DNA of 64,000 nt from Bradyrhizobium sp. CSA207 (GCF_029051685.1 NZ_JAACFT010000002.1:282263-346262), one strand, 5' to 3'; shown: positions 25,259-33,507, numbered from the stretch's first letter. A program made the numbers and translations. Notes: generated by a model from the letters alone, not told the origin.

Positions 25259-26134
25259 GTGTCGAACGACGACGGCATCCTGGCTTCGCTGCGCTACCTC
25301 TTCGAGGACATCATCGGAGAAGAGGACGACACGCCGGCATTCCTGCCCGAGGGGCTGCCCGAAGCCGCGGCGCCCGCCGTCAGCGACGGCATTCATCTGC
25401 TCACCGAATATCAGGGCACGAGCTATGCCCAGCTGTACGCCGACCGGGTCTGCCGTTTCGTCGGCCGCCTCGGTGACGACGGGCGCGCGCTGTGCGACAT
25501 CGCACGCCTGATGGCGATGCGGATGGCCTATGAGGATCCGATCCGGATCGCGCAGCTGAAGCTGATGGAGCTTGCCGATGGCAAGCCGCCATCGGTCGAG
25601 GTCAGGAAGTTCCGCTTCGACGAGTTGATCGGCGCGCTGCCGGCGATTGCCGGCGAGCCGGTGCTCGACGCGCTCGACATGATCGGATGGCGCCACCGGC
25701 GGATCTCGATCCGTTTCTCGAACGCGAGCTGGATCGGGATCCGGCGTCTGAAGCTCGAGGCCGCGCTCAAACGCTGGCGGTTGTTCTCGATCCGTTACGC
25801 CGAGGAGCGGGCCTGGGTCGAACGCTGGCTGCACATGATCTCGCGCGCGCTGGTCAAGCAGCCGCAGGCCGTACCGGCGATCATCGACAGCGCCAACATG
25901 ATCACCGGCCACGGTGATCCCTACCGCCACGGGCTGGCCGACTGGCACGCCATCATCGACGGCCTGGCGAAGCCGACCTTCGATGGTGCGCTGCCGCTAG
26001 GCGACCTCGCCGGCGCGATGGCCGAGGCGCGCGCCGCGGCCGAGCCGGACCGCCAGCAGGTGGCGCTGAAGCATGCCATTGCCAGGATCAGGACACGGGC
26101 GCTCGGTGGGGTGGTTGTGGCGGCGGCGGGCTGA
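25259..26134 (+). CDS. Stand-alone protein resembling the C-terminal domain of IorB (indolepyruvate oxidoreductase beta)
   Basis: A 291-residue soluble protein. GTG at 25259 has GAGGGA 9 nt upstream. Segments such as EYQGTSYAQLYADRV, RLMAMRMAYEDPIRIAQLK, AEERAWVERWL and NMITGHGDPYRHGLADW match, from memory, the C-terminal extension (DUF6537-type) of the indolepyruvate oxidoreductase subunit beta family. The N-terminal pyruvate-ferredoxin-oxidoreductase gamma domain is absent; instead there is an acidic 50-residue lead. It begins 29 nt after the cNMP-binding protein and is probably cotranscribed. Its role is unknown; catalysis by itself is unlikely. Confidence 0.7.
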   Translation: MSNDDGILASLRYLFEDIIGEEDDTPAFLPEGLPEAAAPAVSDGIHLLTEYQGTSYAQLYADRVCRFVGRLGDDGRALCDIARLMAMRMAYEDPIRIAQLKLMELADGKPPSVEVRKFRFDELIGALPAIAGEPVLDALDMIGWRHRRISIRFSNASWIGIRRLKLEAALKRWRLFSIRYAEERAWVERWLHMISRALVKQPQAVPAIIDSANMITGHGDPYRHGLADWHAIIDGLAKPTFDGALPLGDLAGAMAEARAAAEPDRQQVALKHAIARIRTRALGGVVVAAAG

Positions 26135-26138
26135 ACCG

Positions 26139-26357
26139 TCACTTGAAATGTGGCGGCTCGTCGTAGCCGCGGCGGCTGCTGAAGAACAACAGCACCATCA
26201 GCCCGACGCCGACGATCACGGAGAACCCTGCGCCGAGCGCCAAAGCCAAATACCCTTGCGTCGGAATCGGCTCGCCCTCGACCGTCATGGCCGAATAGGC
26301 GAAGTAACCGACCGCAACCAGCATTCCCGCGAGGACGATAAGAAGGAGCATCCGCAT
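26139..26357 (-). CDS. Small membrane protein with two hydrophobic segments
   Basis: A 72-residue protein: MRMLLLIVLAGMLVAVGYFAY is the first membrane segment, GYLALALGAGFSVIVGVGLM the second, ending with a basic/acidic tail RRGYDEPPHFK. GGAG lies about 9 nt before ATG 26357. It lies 120 nt downstream of the TAXI gene on the same strand. I do not recognise a family. Confidence 0.65.
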   Translation of the reverse strand: MRMLLLIVLAGMLVAVGYFAYSAMTVEGEPIPTQGYLALALGAGFSVIVGVGLMVLLFFSSRRGYDEPPHFK

Positions 26358-26477
26358 GGTGCGTTCTCCGGTTGTGCCGCGACCCAACGGTTGCAAGTCA
26401 GGGCGGTTCCCGACTTCCGGCCGGCGATCCCACCAGAAAGGCCCGCTGGCCCGGGCCCAAGCTCTGCAGACGATAGG

Positions 26478-27908
26478 TCAGGCACTCTGAGCGGTCTTCA
26501 CCACCACGACGTTGCTGTCGTCGTGCGAGGGAGACGCGGCCTTTTCGGCCTCGCCGGCGTGGCGTTTGAGGTAGTCGCGGCGCATGCCAATCTCGTCGCG
26601 GACGAACTCGTAGCCGAGCTTGAAGGTGTCGAGCCCGTCGGTACTGATCGTGCCGTCGCGCAAGCCGATGACGGCGCCGCGCAAGATGCCTTCGAGCTCG
26701 TCCTGGAGACATTCGAGCTGATCCAGCGAATGGGCGTGCTCGATGCGCTCGCCGATGTCGAGGATGGCGGTGGCGAGCTCGCTGGCCTTCTCCGGCGCGA
26801 TCCTGGTAATCTTGGCGTAGATTGCGGCGAAGATCGAGCCGATGACGCTGAGCGCGGCCGCGCCCAGATACATCAGGTCGCTGTATTTATCCATGAACGA
26901 CTTGGTGTCGTCGTTGATGTAGTCGGCGGCTCCCTGATGCGCCATTACATAGGCGTCCTTCTCGACCGAGGCCGGCTCGATCCTGGTGGCAAAGCCGCTG
27001 TCGAGCCCGAGCTCGGACTTGTTCTCGTAGACGGTGCGCGCGAGCTCTCCGGCCGTTGTCAGGGACATCTTGGATTGCGCGACCAGGAGCCATTCGAGCC
27101 CGATCGTGTCGAGATCGTCGTCGGGGATCTCAGGTGATGCGGACAGCGTGCCCGCCGTCAGCGTCTCGGCGGAAATGCCGGGGAATTTGCGTGCCAGTGC
27201 CTTGGCTTCGTCGATGGCATTCAGCGTGAAGCCGCCGCGCCTGGCGACCTGTTCATAGGCCTTGTCCCGCACCGCTCTGGAGGCGTGGACGATGCCGACC
27301 ACCGCGCCAAAGCCGCTCGACGGCGCAAACAGCTTGTCGAGCGTTGCGCCCTGCGGCGCCATCTGGATCTTTGTGGCATCGGGCCCGTCAGGAATGTCGA
27401 GGATGCTGCGCACGAAGGCGAGCGAGGATTCGTTCTCGGCGAGGACCGCGACTTTCTTCTTCTTCAGCTCGGCAAGCGATTTGATCTTCTTGTTGCCGGG
27501 ACCGAGCAGGAGCACGAGATCGTGCTCCAGGATCGCCAGCGTGCGCGCCCGCGGCGGCACCTTGGCATCCGTGCGCAGGATGGCGAGATCGGCCTGCTTG
27601 CGGTCGAACTGGGCGACCGCCTTGGCATTGTCAGGGTTGTTGACGACCTTGATTCGGAATCGCGAGGCGTTGTTCTTCAAGACGGTCGCGAGCTTGGCCG
27701 CGAACAGCGCTTCATCGCTGTTGGGAGCGCCGACAGCAAAGGTCAGTGTCTCTGAACTATGCACCAGCGTGCGGCCGGCCCAGACGGTGGCAAGCGACAG
27801 CAGCAGGGTCAGCACAACGTATAGCAAGACTTGTTGCTGATTGGTCTTGATGACCTTGGGGCGCCGCGACGGCTGCTCGGTCGATAATGTCGGGCCTTCA
27901 GTACTCAT
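26478..27908 (-). CDS. TAXI-family solute-binding protein with two membrane anchors
   Basis: A 476-residue protein of the TRAP-associated extracytoplasmic immunogenic (TAXI) type. An N-terminal membrane segment (about 27-46) precedes the periplasmic binding domain: SSETLTFAVGAPNSDEALFAA, VVNNPDNAKAVAQFDRKQADLAI and KKVAVLAENES. A second membrane segment (about 343-363, MYLGAAALSVIGSIFAAIYA) leads to a cytoplasmic helical tail of about 110 residues. No TRAP permease gene adjoins, so the protein may sense rather than transport, or use a permease elsewhere. Confidence 0.8.
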   Translation of the reverse strand: MSTEGPTLSTEQPSRRPKVIKTNQQQVLLYVVLTLLLSLATVWAGRTLVHSSETLTFAVGAPNSDEALFAAKLATVLKNNASRFRIKVVNNPDNAKAVAQFDRKQADLAILRTDAKVPPRARTLAILEHDLVLLLGPGNKKIKSLAELKKKKVAVLAENESSLAFVRSILDIPDGPDATKIQMAPQGATLDKLFAPSSGFGAVVGIVHASRAVRDKAYEQVARRGGFTLNAIDEAKALARKFPGISAETLTAGTLSASPEIPDDDLDTIGLEWLLVAQSKMSLTTAGELARTVYENKSELGLDSGFATRIEPASVEKDAYVMAHQGAADYINDDTKSFMDKYSDLMYLGAAALSVIGSIFAAIYAKITRIAPEKASELATAILDIGERIEHAHSLDQLECLQDELEGILRGAVIGLRDGTISTDGLDTFKLGYEFVRDEIGMRRDYLKRHAGEAEKAASPSHDDSNVVVVKTAQSA

Positions 27909-28255
27909 GGCAGCACCCTGCCCTTAATCCTGGATGGCGGGCGCCGCCGGTTTGCCGGTCCATGCGCTCGAATAATTCGTAAGAGTCTGAAAAAAGGACG
28001 ATAATCCTCTACCTGGAGATGATAGCGCGCCGGGGAGGGAATGCAAATTTCGAGCCGAGGGTAACCTTACTTGACGCGCCGCGGCGATTGGTCGTCCTAT
28101 CACCGTTTAGCCACAGTTGGCGATTTTCCGGTTCCCCCGGCTGCATTCCGCCGCGGGAGATGTCATAAATCACAGGTCCCGGCGATTTGACCGGTCCAAG
28201 AAGAAGTTGCGCTGAACGCTCCAATTTTTCTTGTCACGTCAATGAGGGCGTCAGC
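27909..28255. other. Intergenic region without a recognised gene
   Basis: Divergent region between the TAXI gene (-) and the DUF3307 gene (+). A 71-residue minus-strand frame at 28009-28224 has no family likeness and no convincing ribosome site, so I do not call it. AT-richer stretches (GTAAGAGTCTGAAAAAAGG near 27979) could be promoters for the TAXI gene. Confidence 0.5.
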
Positions 28256-28657
28256 TTGTCGTTTCCACCCCTGTCATCGGCGATTCCCGTTGAAGCGCTC
28301 ATTGGCTGGATGTTGCTGCTCAGCTTCAAGCACATCATCGCCGATTTCGTGCTGCAAACTGCCTGGATGGCGCACGGCAAGGACCAGAAGCACGGCTGGG
28401 CCCTGCCGCTTCTCGTGCACTGCCTGATTCACTTTGCCGTTGCGCTGCCGCTGATCCTGATCGTCGCGCCGAGATTCTGGTTCGTGGCGGTGATCGATTT
28501 CGTGATTCACATCACGATCGACCGGGCCAAGGGTCTGGTCTCGGCCAATTTCGGCGTCAACCAGGAGCATCCCTGGTTCTGGACCCTGATCGGCGTCGAC
28601 CAGGCGCTGCACCATCTCACCGGGTTCGGCCTCTCCATTTTCATGGCTGCGAACTGA
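28256..28657 (+). CDS. DUF3307-like membrane protein
   Basis: A 133-residue protein with about three to four hydrophobic segments. Characteristic segment: LLLSFKHIIADFVLQTAWMAHGK, with His and Asp in the first helix, then HCLIHFAVALPLILI and DFVIHITIDRAKG, all typical of DUF3307 proteins. The start is taken as TTG 28256 because GAGGGCG lies just upstream and the protein then begins LSFPPLSSAIPVEALIGWM; ATG at the WMLLL segment would cut the first helix. Function unknown. Confidence 0.7.
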   Translation: MSFPPLSSAIPVEALIGWMLLLSFKHIIADFVLQTAWMAHGKDQKHGWALPLLVHCLIHFAVALPLILIVAPRFWFVAVIDFVIHITIDRAKGLVSANFGVNQEHPWFWTLIGVDQALHHLTGFGLSIFMAAN

Positions 28658-28776
28658 TCGCCGCGCTTGGCTGCGTGCTCGGCCTCGTGGTTTTCGCGGC
28701 GATGCGAAGCATCGTCCGCTAGACGCGCCGAACGGCGCTCCTCACCATGAGGGTCGACAATCTCACAGCGAGAAGA

Positions 28777-28823
28777 CCTCATCCTGAGGGCCCGCCGTAG
28801 GCGGGGCGTCTCGAAGGATAGGC
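28777..28823. repeat. Interspersed palindromic repeat (CCTCATCCTGAGG family)
   Basis: The unit CCTCATCCTGAGGGCCCGCC....GGCGTCTCGAAGGAT recurs at 50038-50086, and in inverse orientation at 49949-49991. It lies in the 297-nt gap between the DUF3307 gene and the next gene; the companion CTCACCATGAGGG at 28739 looks like the other arm. No coding sense. Confidence 0.7.
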
Positions 28824-28954
28824 CACGGCAAAAGCGCCAGCCCGAGCCCTCTGATTCGCGGCCAGGGCGCAAGGTCCCCGGATGACTACCGGGCGGCGTG
28901 GTTAACCTTTCATTAGAGAATTGCGCTGCATCCTCGGCATCGAGGAGAACTGCA

Positions 28955-29353
28955 ATGTTTTCAAGCCGCGACGCCTATGAAAGCGATTTCTGCCCGGTCC
29001 GCGACGAACTCCTTGGCGAGATGTATCGCGCCAATGAAGGCGGCCTGCCGAGGCTGGTTGAGACCGTTGCCCCTGATGTCCGCGCCATGCTGGCGCTGTT
29101 TTGCTATCGCCGCAGCCATCTGCACTCGCTGGCCGTCGCGATCGCCGCAAGCTGCACTGAGCGTGATCTGATCGAGAGCGGCGGCCGCGTCGGCTCGACG
29201 CTCTACGCGCTGTCGCGCGGGGGCGCGGCGAAATCGGCGCCATCGCTGTCGGGGGGCCGCAAGCCGATCACGCTGTCGACCAAGCCGCTCTCGGTGCTTG
29301 CACCGCTCGAGGACGAGTTCGACGATGAGATCGCGGAAGCCGTTCCGGCTTAA
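28955..29353 (+). CDS. Hypothetical protein
   Basis: A 132-residue soluble protein. AGGAG lies 7 nt before ATG 28955. The first 80 residues are helical with a Cys (DFCPVRDELLGEMYR) and LALFCYRRSHLHSLAVAIAASC; the C-terminal third is Ser/Pro-rich and ends acidic (EDEFDDEIAEAVPA). It is not a family I recognise. It stands alone between two palindromic repeats, transcribed toward the YkgJ gene. Confidence 0.65.
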   Translation: MFSSRDAYESDFCPVRDELLGEMYRANEGGLPRLVETVAPDVRAMLALFCYRRSHLHSLAVAIAASCTERDLIESGGRVGSTLYALSRGGAAKSAPSLSGGRKPITLSTKPLSVLAPLEDEFDDEIAEAVPA

Positions 29354-29387
29354 AGCGCGATCGAACGCGCTTGGGATATTTGTCGGC

Positions 29388-29438
29388 GCATGATCATGAT
29401 CTTGCCGGAAAGCCGCTGCACGCTTTTCCGGATCATGC
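29388..29438. repeat. Palindromic repeat with GCATGATC arms
   Basis: GCATGATC (29388-29395) and GATCATGC (29431-29438) enclose a second complementary pair, CCGGAAA and TTTTCCGG. The 51-bp structure lies between two convergent genes (hypothetical + and YkgJ -) and may act as a terminator. It is of the type of short palindromic elements frequent in Bradyrhizobium. Confidence 0.65.
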
Positions 29439-29439
29439 G

Positions 29440-29766
29440 CTAGCCAACCGCCTCGATGACCGGCAGCCCGAATTTCCGCCGCGCCATCGCGCATTCGGCA
29501 TCGCCAGGCATGCAGGTGCGGCACACCTCCGGCCGCACGGCGTAGACGCCGCAGGCGGTCGATTTTCCGATCTCTCCCTGTAACGCCGAACAACGGTCAC
29601 CATCGCAACGCATGCCCGATTGGCGTTCGTTGACGAACTTTTCCGGGATCGCCGCAAGCTCCTCGTCGCTCTCGATCGAGAAGCGCGGCCAGTTGGCCGA
29701 ATAGCCGCAGCAGGCGCCGCAACTCTGACAGCAGCTCGAAAGATCGATGGTGGGTGTCTCGTCCAT
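29440..29766 (-). CDS. YkgJ-family cysteine cluster protein
   Basis: A 108-residue protein with the cysteine pattern of the zinc/iron-chelating YkgJ domain: CCQSCGACC (C12, C13, C16, C19, C20), then MRCDGDRCSAL, ACGVYAVRPEVCRTC and AEC. Such proteins are thought to bind a metal or Fe-S cluster; their role is unknown. The ATG at 29766 starts 2 nt after the stop of the WYL regulator, so the two are cotranscribed. Confidence 0.85.
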   Translation of the reverse strand: MDETPTIDLSSCCQSCGACCGYSANWPRFSIESDEELAAIPEKFVNERQSGMRCDGDRCSALQGEIGKSTACGVYAVRPEVCRTCMPGDAECAMARRKFGLPVIEAVG

Positions 29767-29768
29767 TG

Positions 29769-30467
29769 TCACGTATCCTTCGGCGGGCCCCAGACCAGGC
29801 TCTGCCGCCATTTCGCGCGCAGCACGTCGCGCCGCTCCGGATACCTTTCGTCGAGGTAGGTCGCATCCACCACGCGGTCCGTGCGGAAGCTGCGAAAATC
29901 GCTGCGCAGCTCGCACCAGGCCGCAAGCAGGCGGACCGCTTCGAGATAGCCGACCGAAATCGGCCAGATCATGCGCTCGCTCGGGCGGCCCTGCTCGTCA
30001 CGATAGCGCAGCATGATCTTCTTGCCTTCGTGGATCTGGGTGCGCGTACGTGCCATGTCCAGGCGATCCGGCTCCCTGTTCCAGCTCGGCCGCGCGCGGC
30101 TCGCGGGCTCTAGCACGAAGGGACGCAGGCGCTCAGGCACGGTGTCGGCGATCTTGGCCATCAGGTCTTCGGCGGCACGCGCCAGCGCGGAATCGGCATG
30201 GCCCGCGACCCATTGCGCGCCCAACACTGCCGCCTCGATCTCGTCCGGCGTCAGCATCAAAGGCGGCAGGTCAAAACCCTTTTCCAGGATGTAGCCCATG
30301 CCGGCTTCGCCGCGGATCGGCACGCGCTGGCCGATCAGCGTTGCGATGTCGCGATAGATGGTGCGCTTCGAGGTCTCGAGCTCGGCGGCGATCGCATCCG
30401 CCGTCAGCGGTTTGCGAGTGCGCCTCAGCACCTGGATGATCTGAAACAGCCGGTCGGCGCGTCTCAT
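29769..30467 (-). CDS. YafY-type HTH/WYL-domain transcriptional regulator
   Basis: A 232-residue regulator, shorter than the one at 20159-21202 because it lacks the C-terminal extension. N-terminal HTH: RADRLFQIIQVLRRTRKPLTA and SKRTIYRDIATLIGQRVPI; WYL-like core YLEAVRLLAAWCELRSDFRSFRTDRV. It diverges from a small gene and a glutathione S-transferase, mirroring the first WYL/GST pair. A near-palindrome at 30511-30532 with the same CTGACA..GGATGT core is its likely operator. Confidence 0.88.
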   Translation of the reverse strand: MRRADRLFQIIQVLRRTRKPLTADAIAAELETSKRTIYRDIATLIGQRVPIRGEAGMGYILEKGFDLPPLMLTPDEIEAAVLGAQWVAGHADSALARAAEDLMAKIADTVPERLRPFVLEPASRARPSWNREPDRLDMARTRTQIHEGKKIMLRYRDEQGRPSERMIWPISVGYLEAVRLLAAWCELRSDFRSFRTDRVVDATYLDERYPERRDVLRAKWRQSLVWGPPKDT

Positions 30468-30510
30468 GACAAATCTCTTTGCGATGGCGAATTAAGAAAC
30501 GGCGCGTGGA

Positions 30511-30532
30511 TGCTGACAGGATGTTGGCAGCA
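30511..30532. promoter_or_regulatory. Imperfect inverted repeat, probable operator of the second WYL regulator
   Basis: TGCTGACA (30511-30518) and TGGCAGCA (30525-30532) pair with one mismatch around GGATGT. It lies 44 nt upstream of the regulator start and 48 nt before the divergent small gene. The left arm and spacer match the core of the perfect palindrome at 21213-21243. Confidence 0.6.
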
Positions 30533-30579
30533 GGGGAGTTCTATACCGGGACAACGCTTCGACTGAAGAGGATTTGTCC

Positions 30580-30855
30580 ATGATCATTCCCACCCATTTC
30601 GTAGCGGTCGGTCCGCTGTGGCGGGCCCAGGCTTCGCTGCACGCCTGGGCGTTCGGCCGCCTCGTGTCGCTCGATCTCATGGCCGTTGACCTCCGCTTTG
30701 CGCTCCTGAGCGTGGTGACGCGCTCGCTAGCGCAGGCGGCGGACGCGCTGGTCCGCCATGTCGTTCGTCATGTCATGGGCCGCGCCTGGCGAGGGGCCCG
30801 CTTCGCAGAGGATATCACGGCTGCTGCCACCATGGTGGCAGCAGCCGGCCGATAG
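30580..30855 (+). CDS. Small hypothetical protein in the GST transcript
   Basis: A 91-residue protein. GAAGAGGA lies 7 nt before the ATG, a good ribosome site. It is Ala-, Arg- and Val-rich: LHAWAFGRLVSLDLMAVDLRF, then VVTRSLAQAADALVRHVVRHVMG, possibly two amphipathic helices. It has no signal peptide and no known family. It lies between the WYL regulator (divergent) and the GST gene (36 nt downstream), so it is probably coregulated. Confidence 0.55.
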   Translation: MIIPTHFVAVGPLWRAQASLHAWAFGRLVSLDLMAVDLRFALLSVVTRSLAQAADALVRHVVRHVMGRAWRGARFAEDITAAATMVAAAGR

Positions 30856-30891
30856 GTTCCATTGGCTCTGTCGCGGTTCAGGAGAACTCAG

Positions 30892-31620
30892 ATGATCACG
30901 CTTTATGGCTTTGGCACCGGTTTCGGCCTGCCGGAAATCAGCCCCTTCGTCACCAAGACGGAGGTGCAGCTCAAGATGGCGGGACTGCCGTACCGGAAGG
31001 AGCGGGCGATGCCGCCGGCCTCGCCCAAGGGACAATTGCCCTTCATCGACGATGGCGGCGAGGCGGTGGCCGATTCCACCTTCATCCGTGCCCATATCGA
31101 GCGCCGCTACGGCTTCGACTTCGACGCCGGGCTGACGCTTGCCGAGCGTGCGCAGGCCTGGGCGTTCGAGCGCATGATCGAGAGCCACGTCTATTGGGCG
31201 CTGGTCGGCGCACGCTGGGTAGATCCGGTCAACTTCGCCAAGGGACCCGCGCATTTCTTCGACGGTGCGCCGGAGCATAATCGCGAAAAACTACGCGAGG
31301 ATGCGCAATTCCGTGTCGCCGAGAACTACCTGCTCTCCGGCCTCGGCCGCCACGCGCCTGATGACGACGTCGATCTCGCCCTGCGCTCGCTGTTCGCGCT
31401 CTCGGTGCAGCTCGGCGACAAGGCTTATCTGATGGGCAGCAAGCCAAGCGGCGTGGATGCGACCGCGTTCGGCGCACTTGCCGGAATTTTGACGCCGTTC
31501 TTCGAATCGCGCCTGCGCGAGCGCGCCGAAGGGTTTCCGAACCTCACTGCCTATGTCGACCGCATGATGGACACGTATTATCCCGAGTTCGCCTGGACGC
31601 CGCTGCGGCAGGCAGCTTAG
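30892..31620 (+). CDS. Glutathione S-transferase family protein
   Basis: A 242-residue protein. GGAG lies 8 nt before ATG 30892. The N-terminal thioredoxin-like part reads MITLYGFGTGFGLPEISPFVTK, then SPKGQLPFIDDGGEAVADST with the cis-Pro and the Ser glutathione-binding segment; the rest is a helical C-terminal domain with LMGSKPSGVDATAFGALAG. It resembles the metaxin/failed-axon-like GST branch. Cytosolic. Likely controlled by the divergent WYL regulator. Confidence 0.85.
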   Translation: MITLYGFGTGFGLPEISPFVTKTEVQLKMAGLPYRKERAMPPASPKGQLPFIDDGGEAVADSTFIRAHIERRYGFDFDAGLTLAERAQAWAFERMIESHVYWALVGARWVDPVNFAKGPAHFFDGAPEHNREKLREDAQFRVAENYLLSGLGRHAPDDDVDLALRSLFALSVQLGDKAYLMGSKPSGVDATAFGALAGILTPFFESRLRERAEGFPNLTAYVDRMMDTYYPEFAWTPLRQAA

Positions 31621-31640
31621 CCGGTCGCGCGCATCCGCAC

Positions 31641-31727
31641 CGTCATGGCCGGGCTCGTCCCGGCCATCCACGCGCTGCCACGCGGGACGAAGAACGTGGA
31701 TGCCCGGGACAAGCCCGGGCATGACGC
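31641..31727. repeat. Palindromic interspersed repeat
   Basis: CGTCATGGCCGGGCTCGTCC and, 50 nt on, GGATGCCCGGGACAAGCCC with ATGACG form two hairpins (GGCCGGG/CCCGGCC and GCCCGGG/CCCGGGC) whose outer sequences CCATCCACG and CGTGGATG are also complementary. It lies between the GST gene and the convergent CouP-like gene. Confidence 0.65.
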
Positions 31728-31771
31728 CTTGTTGTGATCGCGGCAGCTCAACGACAGACGCACAAGGCAAA

Positions 31772-31796
31772 AGAGCCGGCCCATTGGGCCGGCTCT
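31772..31796 (-). terminator. Rho-independent terminator of the couP-like transcript
   Basis: AGAGCCGGCCCA (31772-31783) and TGGGCCGGCTCT (31785-31796) are perfect 12-bp arms. On the minus strand the stem is followed by TTTTGCC. It lies 25 nt after the stop of the binding-protein gene. Confidence 0.8.
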
Positions 31797-31821
31797 CGTC
31801 GTCTCAAAGCTCCCGAGACGC

Positions 31822-32973
31822 CTACTTCACCAGCGTGTACTTGCCGTTCTTCACCGTGAGCAGGATGCGCGAACGGTCGTCGAGGCCGTAGCGGTCCTTT
31901 TCGGTGAAGTTGTAGACGCCCTGGCTCGCCGCCAGTTCCTTCTCCGACAGCAGCGCCTGACGAATCGCCTCGCGAAACTCCGGGGTCCCGGGCTTTGCCG
32001 TCTTCAGCGCCGCCGGAATGATGCGCTTCAGGATCTCGAACGCATCGTAGGAATGGCCGGCGAACTGGCTGCGGCTGTTCGGACCGTATTTGGCTTCATA
32101 GGCCGTGTTGAGCGCAAGGCCCGGCTTCTTGGTCGCGGCCTCGTCTGGCTGGTCCTCGGGGTCCATCACCGGACCGGAAGCCATCAGCACGCCTTCCGCC
32201 GCCTTGCCGGCGATGCGGATGAAATCCATGCTGGCGGCACCATGGGTCTGGTAGATCAGGCCCTGATAGCCGCGCTCGCGCAGCTCGGTCTGCGGCAGTG
32301 CTGCCGCGGTGCCGGAGGCGCCGATCAGGATGGCGTCGGGATTGGCGGCGACCAGCTTCAGCACCTGTCCGGTGACCGAGGTGTCGGGGCGCGCAAAGCG
32401 CTCTTCGTCGACGACGGTGATGCCCATCGGCACTGCCTGGGCCTTCAGGTCATTGAACCAGAGGTCGCCGTAGGAGTCGGAATAGCCGATGTAACCGAGG
32501 GTCTTCACGCCCTTGGCCTTCATGTGTTCGTACAGCACCTTGCCCACGATCGGGATCGGCTGCGGCATTGCCACCGACCACTTCATGCGCTCCGGCGTGA
32601 TCGGGAACGGCGCAAGGCCGAAATGCGGAATGCCGGCTTCGTTGGCGACGTTGGAGACCGCGATCGTCGGCGGCGTCAGCGCCGAACCCATGATGATGTC
32701 GGCCTTGGATTCCGTGACGAAGCGGCGGGCATTGGTGGTCGCGGTGGTGGGATCGCCGCCGTCGTCGAGCACGATCACCTTCAGCGGCACGCCGCCGATC
32801 TCTTTCGGCACGAATTCCAGCGCGTTGCGCTCGGGAATGCCGAGCGCGGCACCGGGACCGGTCGTGGTGGTGGTGATGCCGATGGTGATTTCATTGGTCT
32901 GGGTCAGCGCGGGCAGCGCCGGCAGCGCAAGCGTGGCCGTAGCGATCGCGGCGGTCAGGTAAAAGCGTCTCAT
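31822..32973 (-). CDS. couP: ABC transporter substrate-binding protein, CouP-like
   Basis: A 383-residue periplasmic binding protein of the Leu/Ile/Val-receptor (peripla_BP_6) type. Signal peptide MRRFYLTAAIATATLALPALP; mature part begins NEITIGITTTTTGPGAALGIPERN. It is the last gene of a run encoding hydroxycinnamate activation and side-chain shortening. In Rhodopseudomonas palustris the binding protein CouP of the p-coumarate locus has this context and binds phenylpropanoids; the symbol rests on that comparison. Its likely permease/ATPase partners are at 45643-49188, about 13 kb away. Confidence 0.8.
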   Translation of the reverse strand: MRRFYLTAAIATATLALPALPALTQTNEITIGITTTTTGPGAALGIPERNALEFVPKEIGGVPLKVIVLDDGGDPTTATTNARRFVTESKADIIMGSALTPPTIAVSNVANEAGIPHFGLAPFPITPERMKWSVAMPQPIPIVGKVLYEHMKAKGVKTLGYIGYSDSYGDLWFNDLKAQAVPMGITVVDEERFARPDTSVTGQVLKLVAANPDAILIGASGTAAALPQTELRERGYQGLIYQTHGAASMDFIRIAGKAAEGVLMASGPVMDPEDQPDEAATKKPGLALNTAYEAKYGPNSRSQFAGHSYDAFEILKRIIPAALKTAKPGTPEFREAIRQALLSEKELAASQGVYNFTEKDRYGLDDRSRILLTVKNGKYTLVK

Positions 32974-33051
32974 TTATTCCTCCCTTTGCGTGCTTCTTTG
33001 AAAGCAGAAATCGGGGGGTAATTCAGCCCCCTCTTTTGGTGATGCGGCGAT

Positions 33052-33483
33052 TTAGCTCCGGACCTGGCTCCCCGTGAATTTGGCTACCATTTCCGCCGGG
33101 AACGGTGCCGATTTCAGCTTGTCGGGGTTAACGGGATCGCGTCCGACCAGGACGCGGGTCTCAAATCCCTCGATCGCCAGCGCTTCGCCCTTGTAGACGT
33201 TGTGCTTCACCTCGAAGCTCGAGCGCTTGATGCTCTCGATCTTCGTTTCGATGGTGATCCAGTCGCCATACGTCGAGGGAATGTAGAACTTGGCCCGCGT
33301 GTCGACCATGGGAATGCCGACCAGGCCGTATTTGTGGACCAGGTCCTGCTTCGAGAATCCGGCGGTCTCGAACAGGACCGAGGTCGAGTCGTCGAACATC
33401 GCGAAATAGCGCGGGAAATAGACGATGTTGGCGGGATCGCAATCGCCCCACTGAATCTGTACGTCGCGCCGGTTCACGAACAT
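33052..33483 (-). CDS. 4-hydroxybenzoyl-CoA-thioesterase-like hotdog protein
   Basis: A 143-residue hotdog-fold acyl-CoA thioesterase. The segment QIQWGDCDPANIVYFPRYFAMFD is the active-site signature of the 4-hydroxybenzoyl-CoA thioesterase family, with the catalytic Asp in DCDPAN. It lies between the SDR dehydrogenase and the CouP-like gene, on the same strand. It would release a benzoate-type acid, such as 4-hydroxybenzoate, from its CoA ester in the cytosol. Substrate is inferred from neighbours and family. Confidence 0.85.
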   Translation of the reverse strand: MFVNRRDVQIQWGDCDPANIVYFPRYFAMFDDSTSVLFETAGFSKQDLVHKYGLVGIPMVDTRAKFYIPSTYGDWITIETKIESIKRSSFEVKHNVYKGEALAIEGFETRVLVGRDPVNPDKLKSAPFPAEMVAKFTGSQVRS

Positions 33484-33507
33484 GCGTCGCGCCCTACTTC
33501 ATTGACC

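Noticed and set aside
28009..28224. 71-residue minus-strand frame upstream of the TAXI gene
   Set aside because: No ribosome site, overlaps the DUF3307 promoter region, no family likeness.
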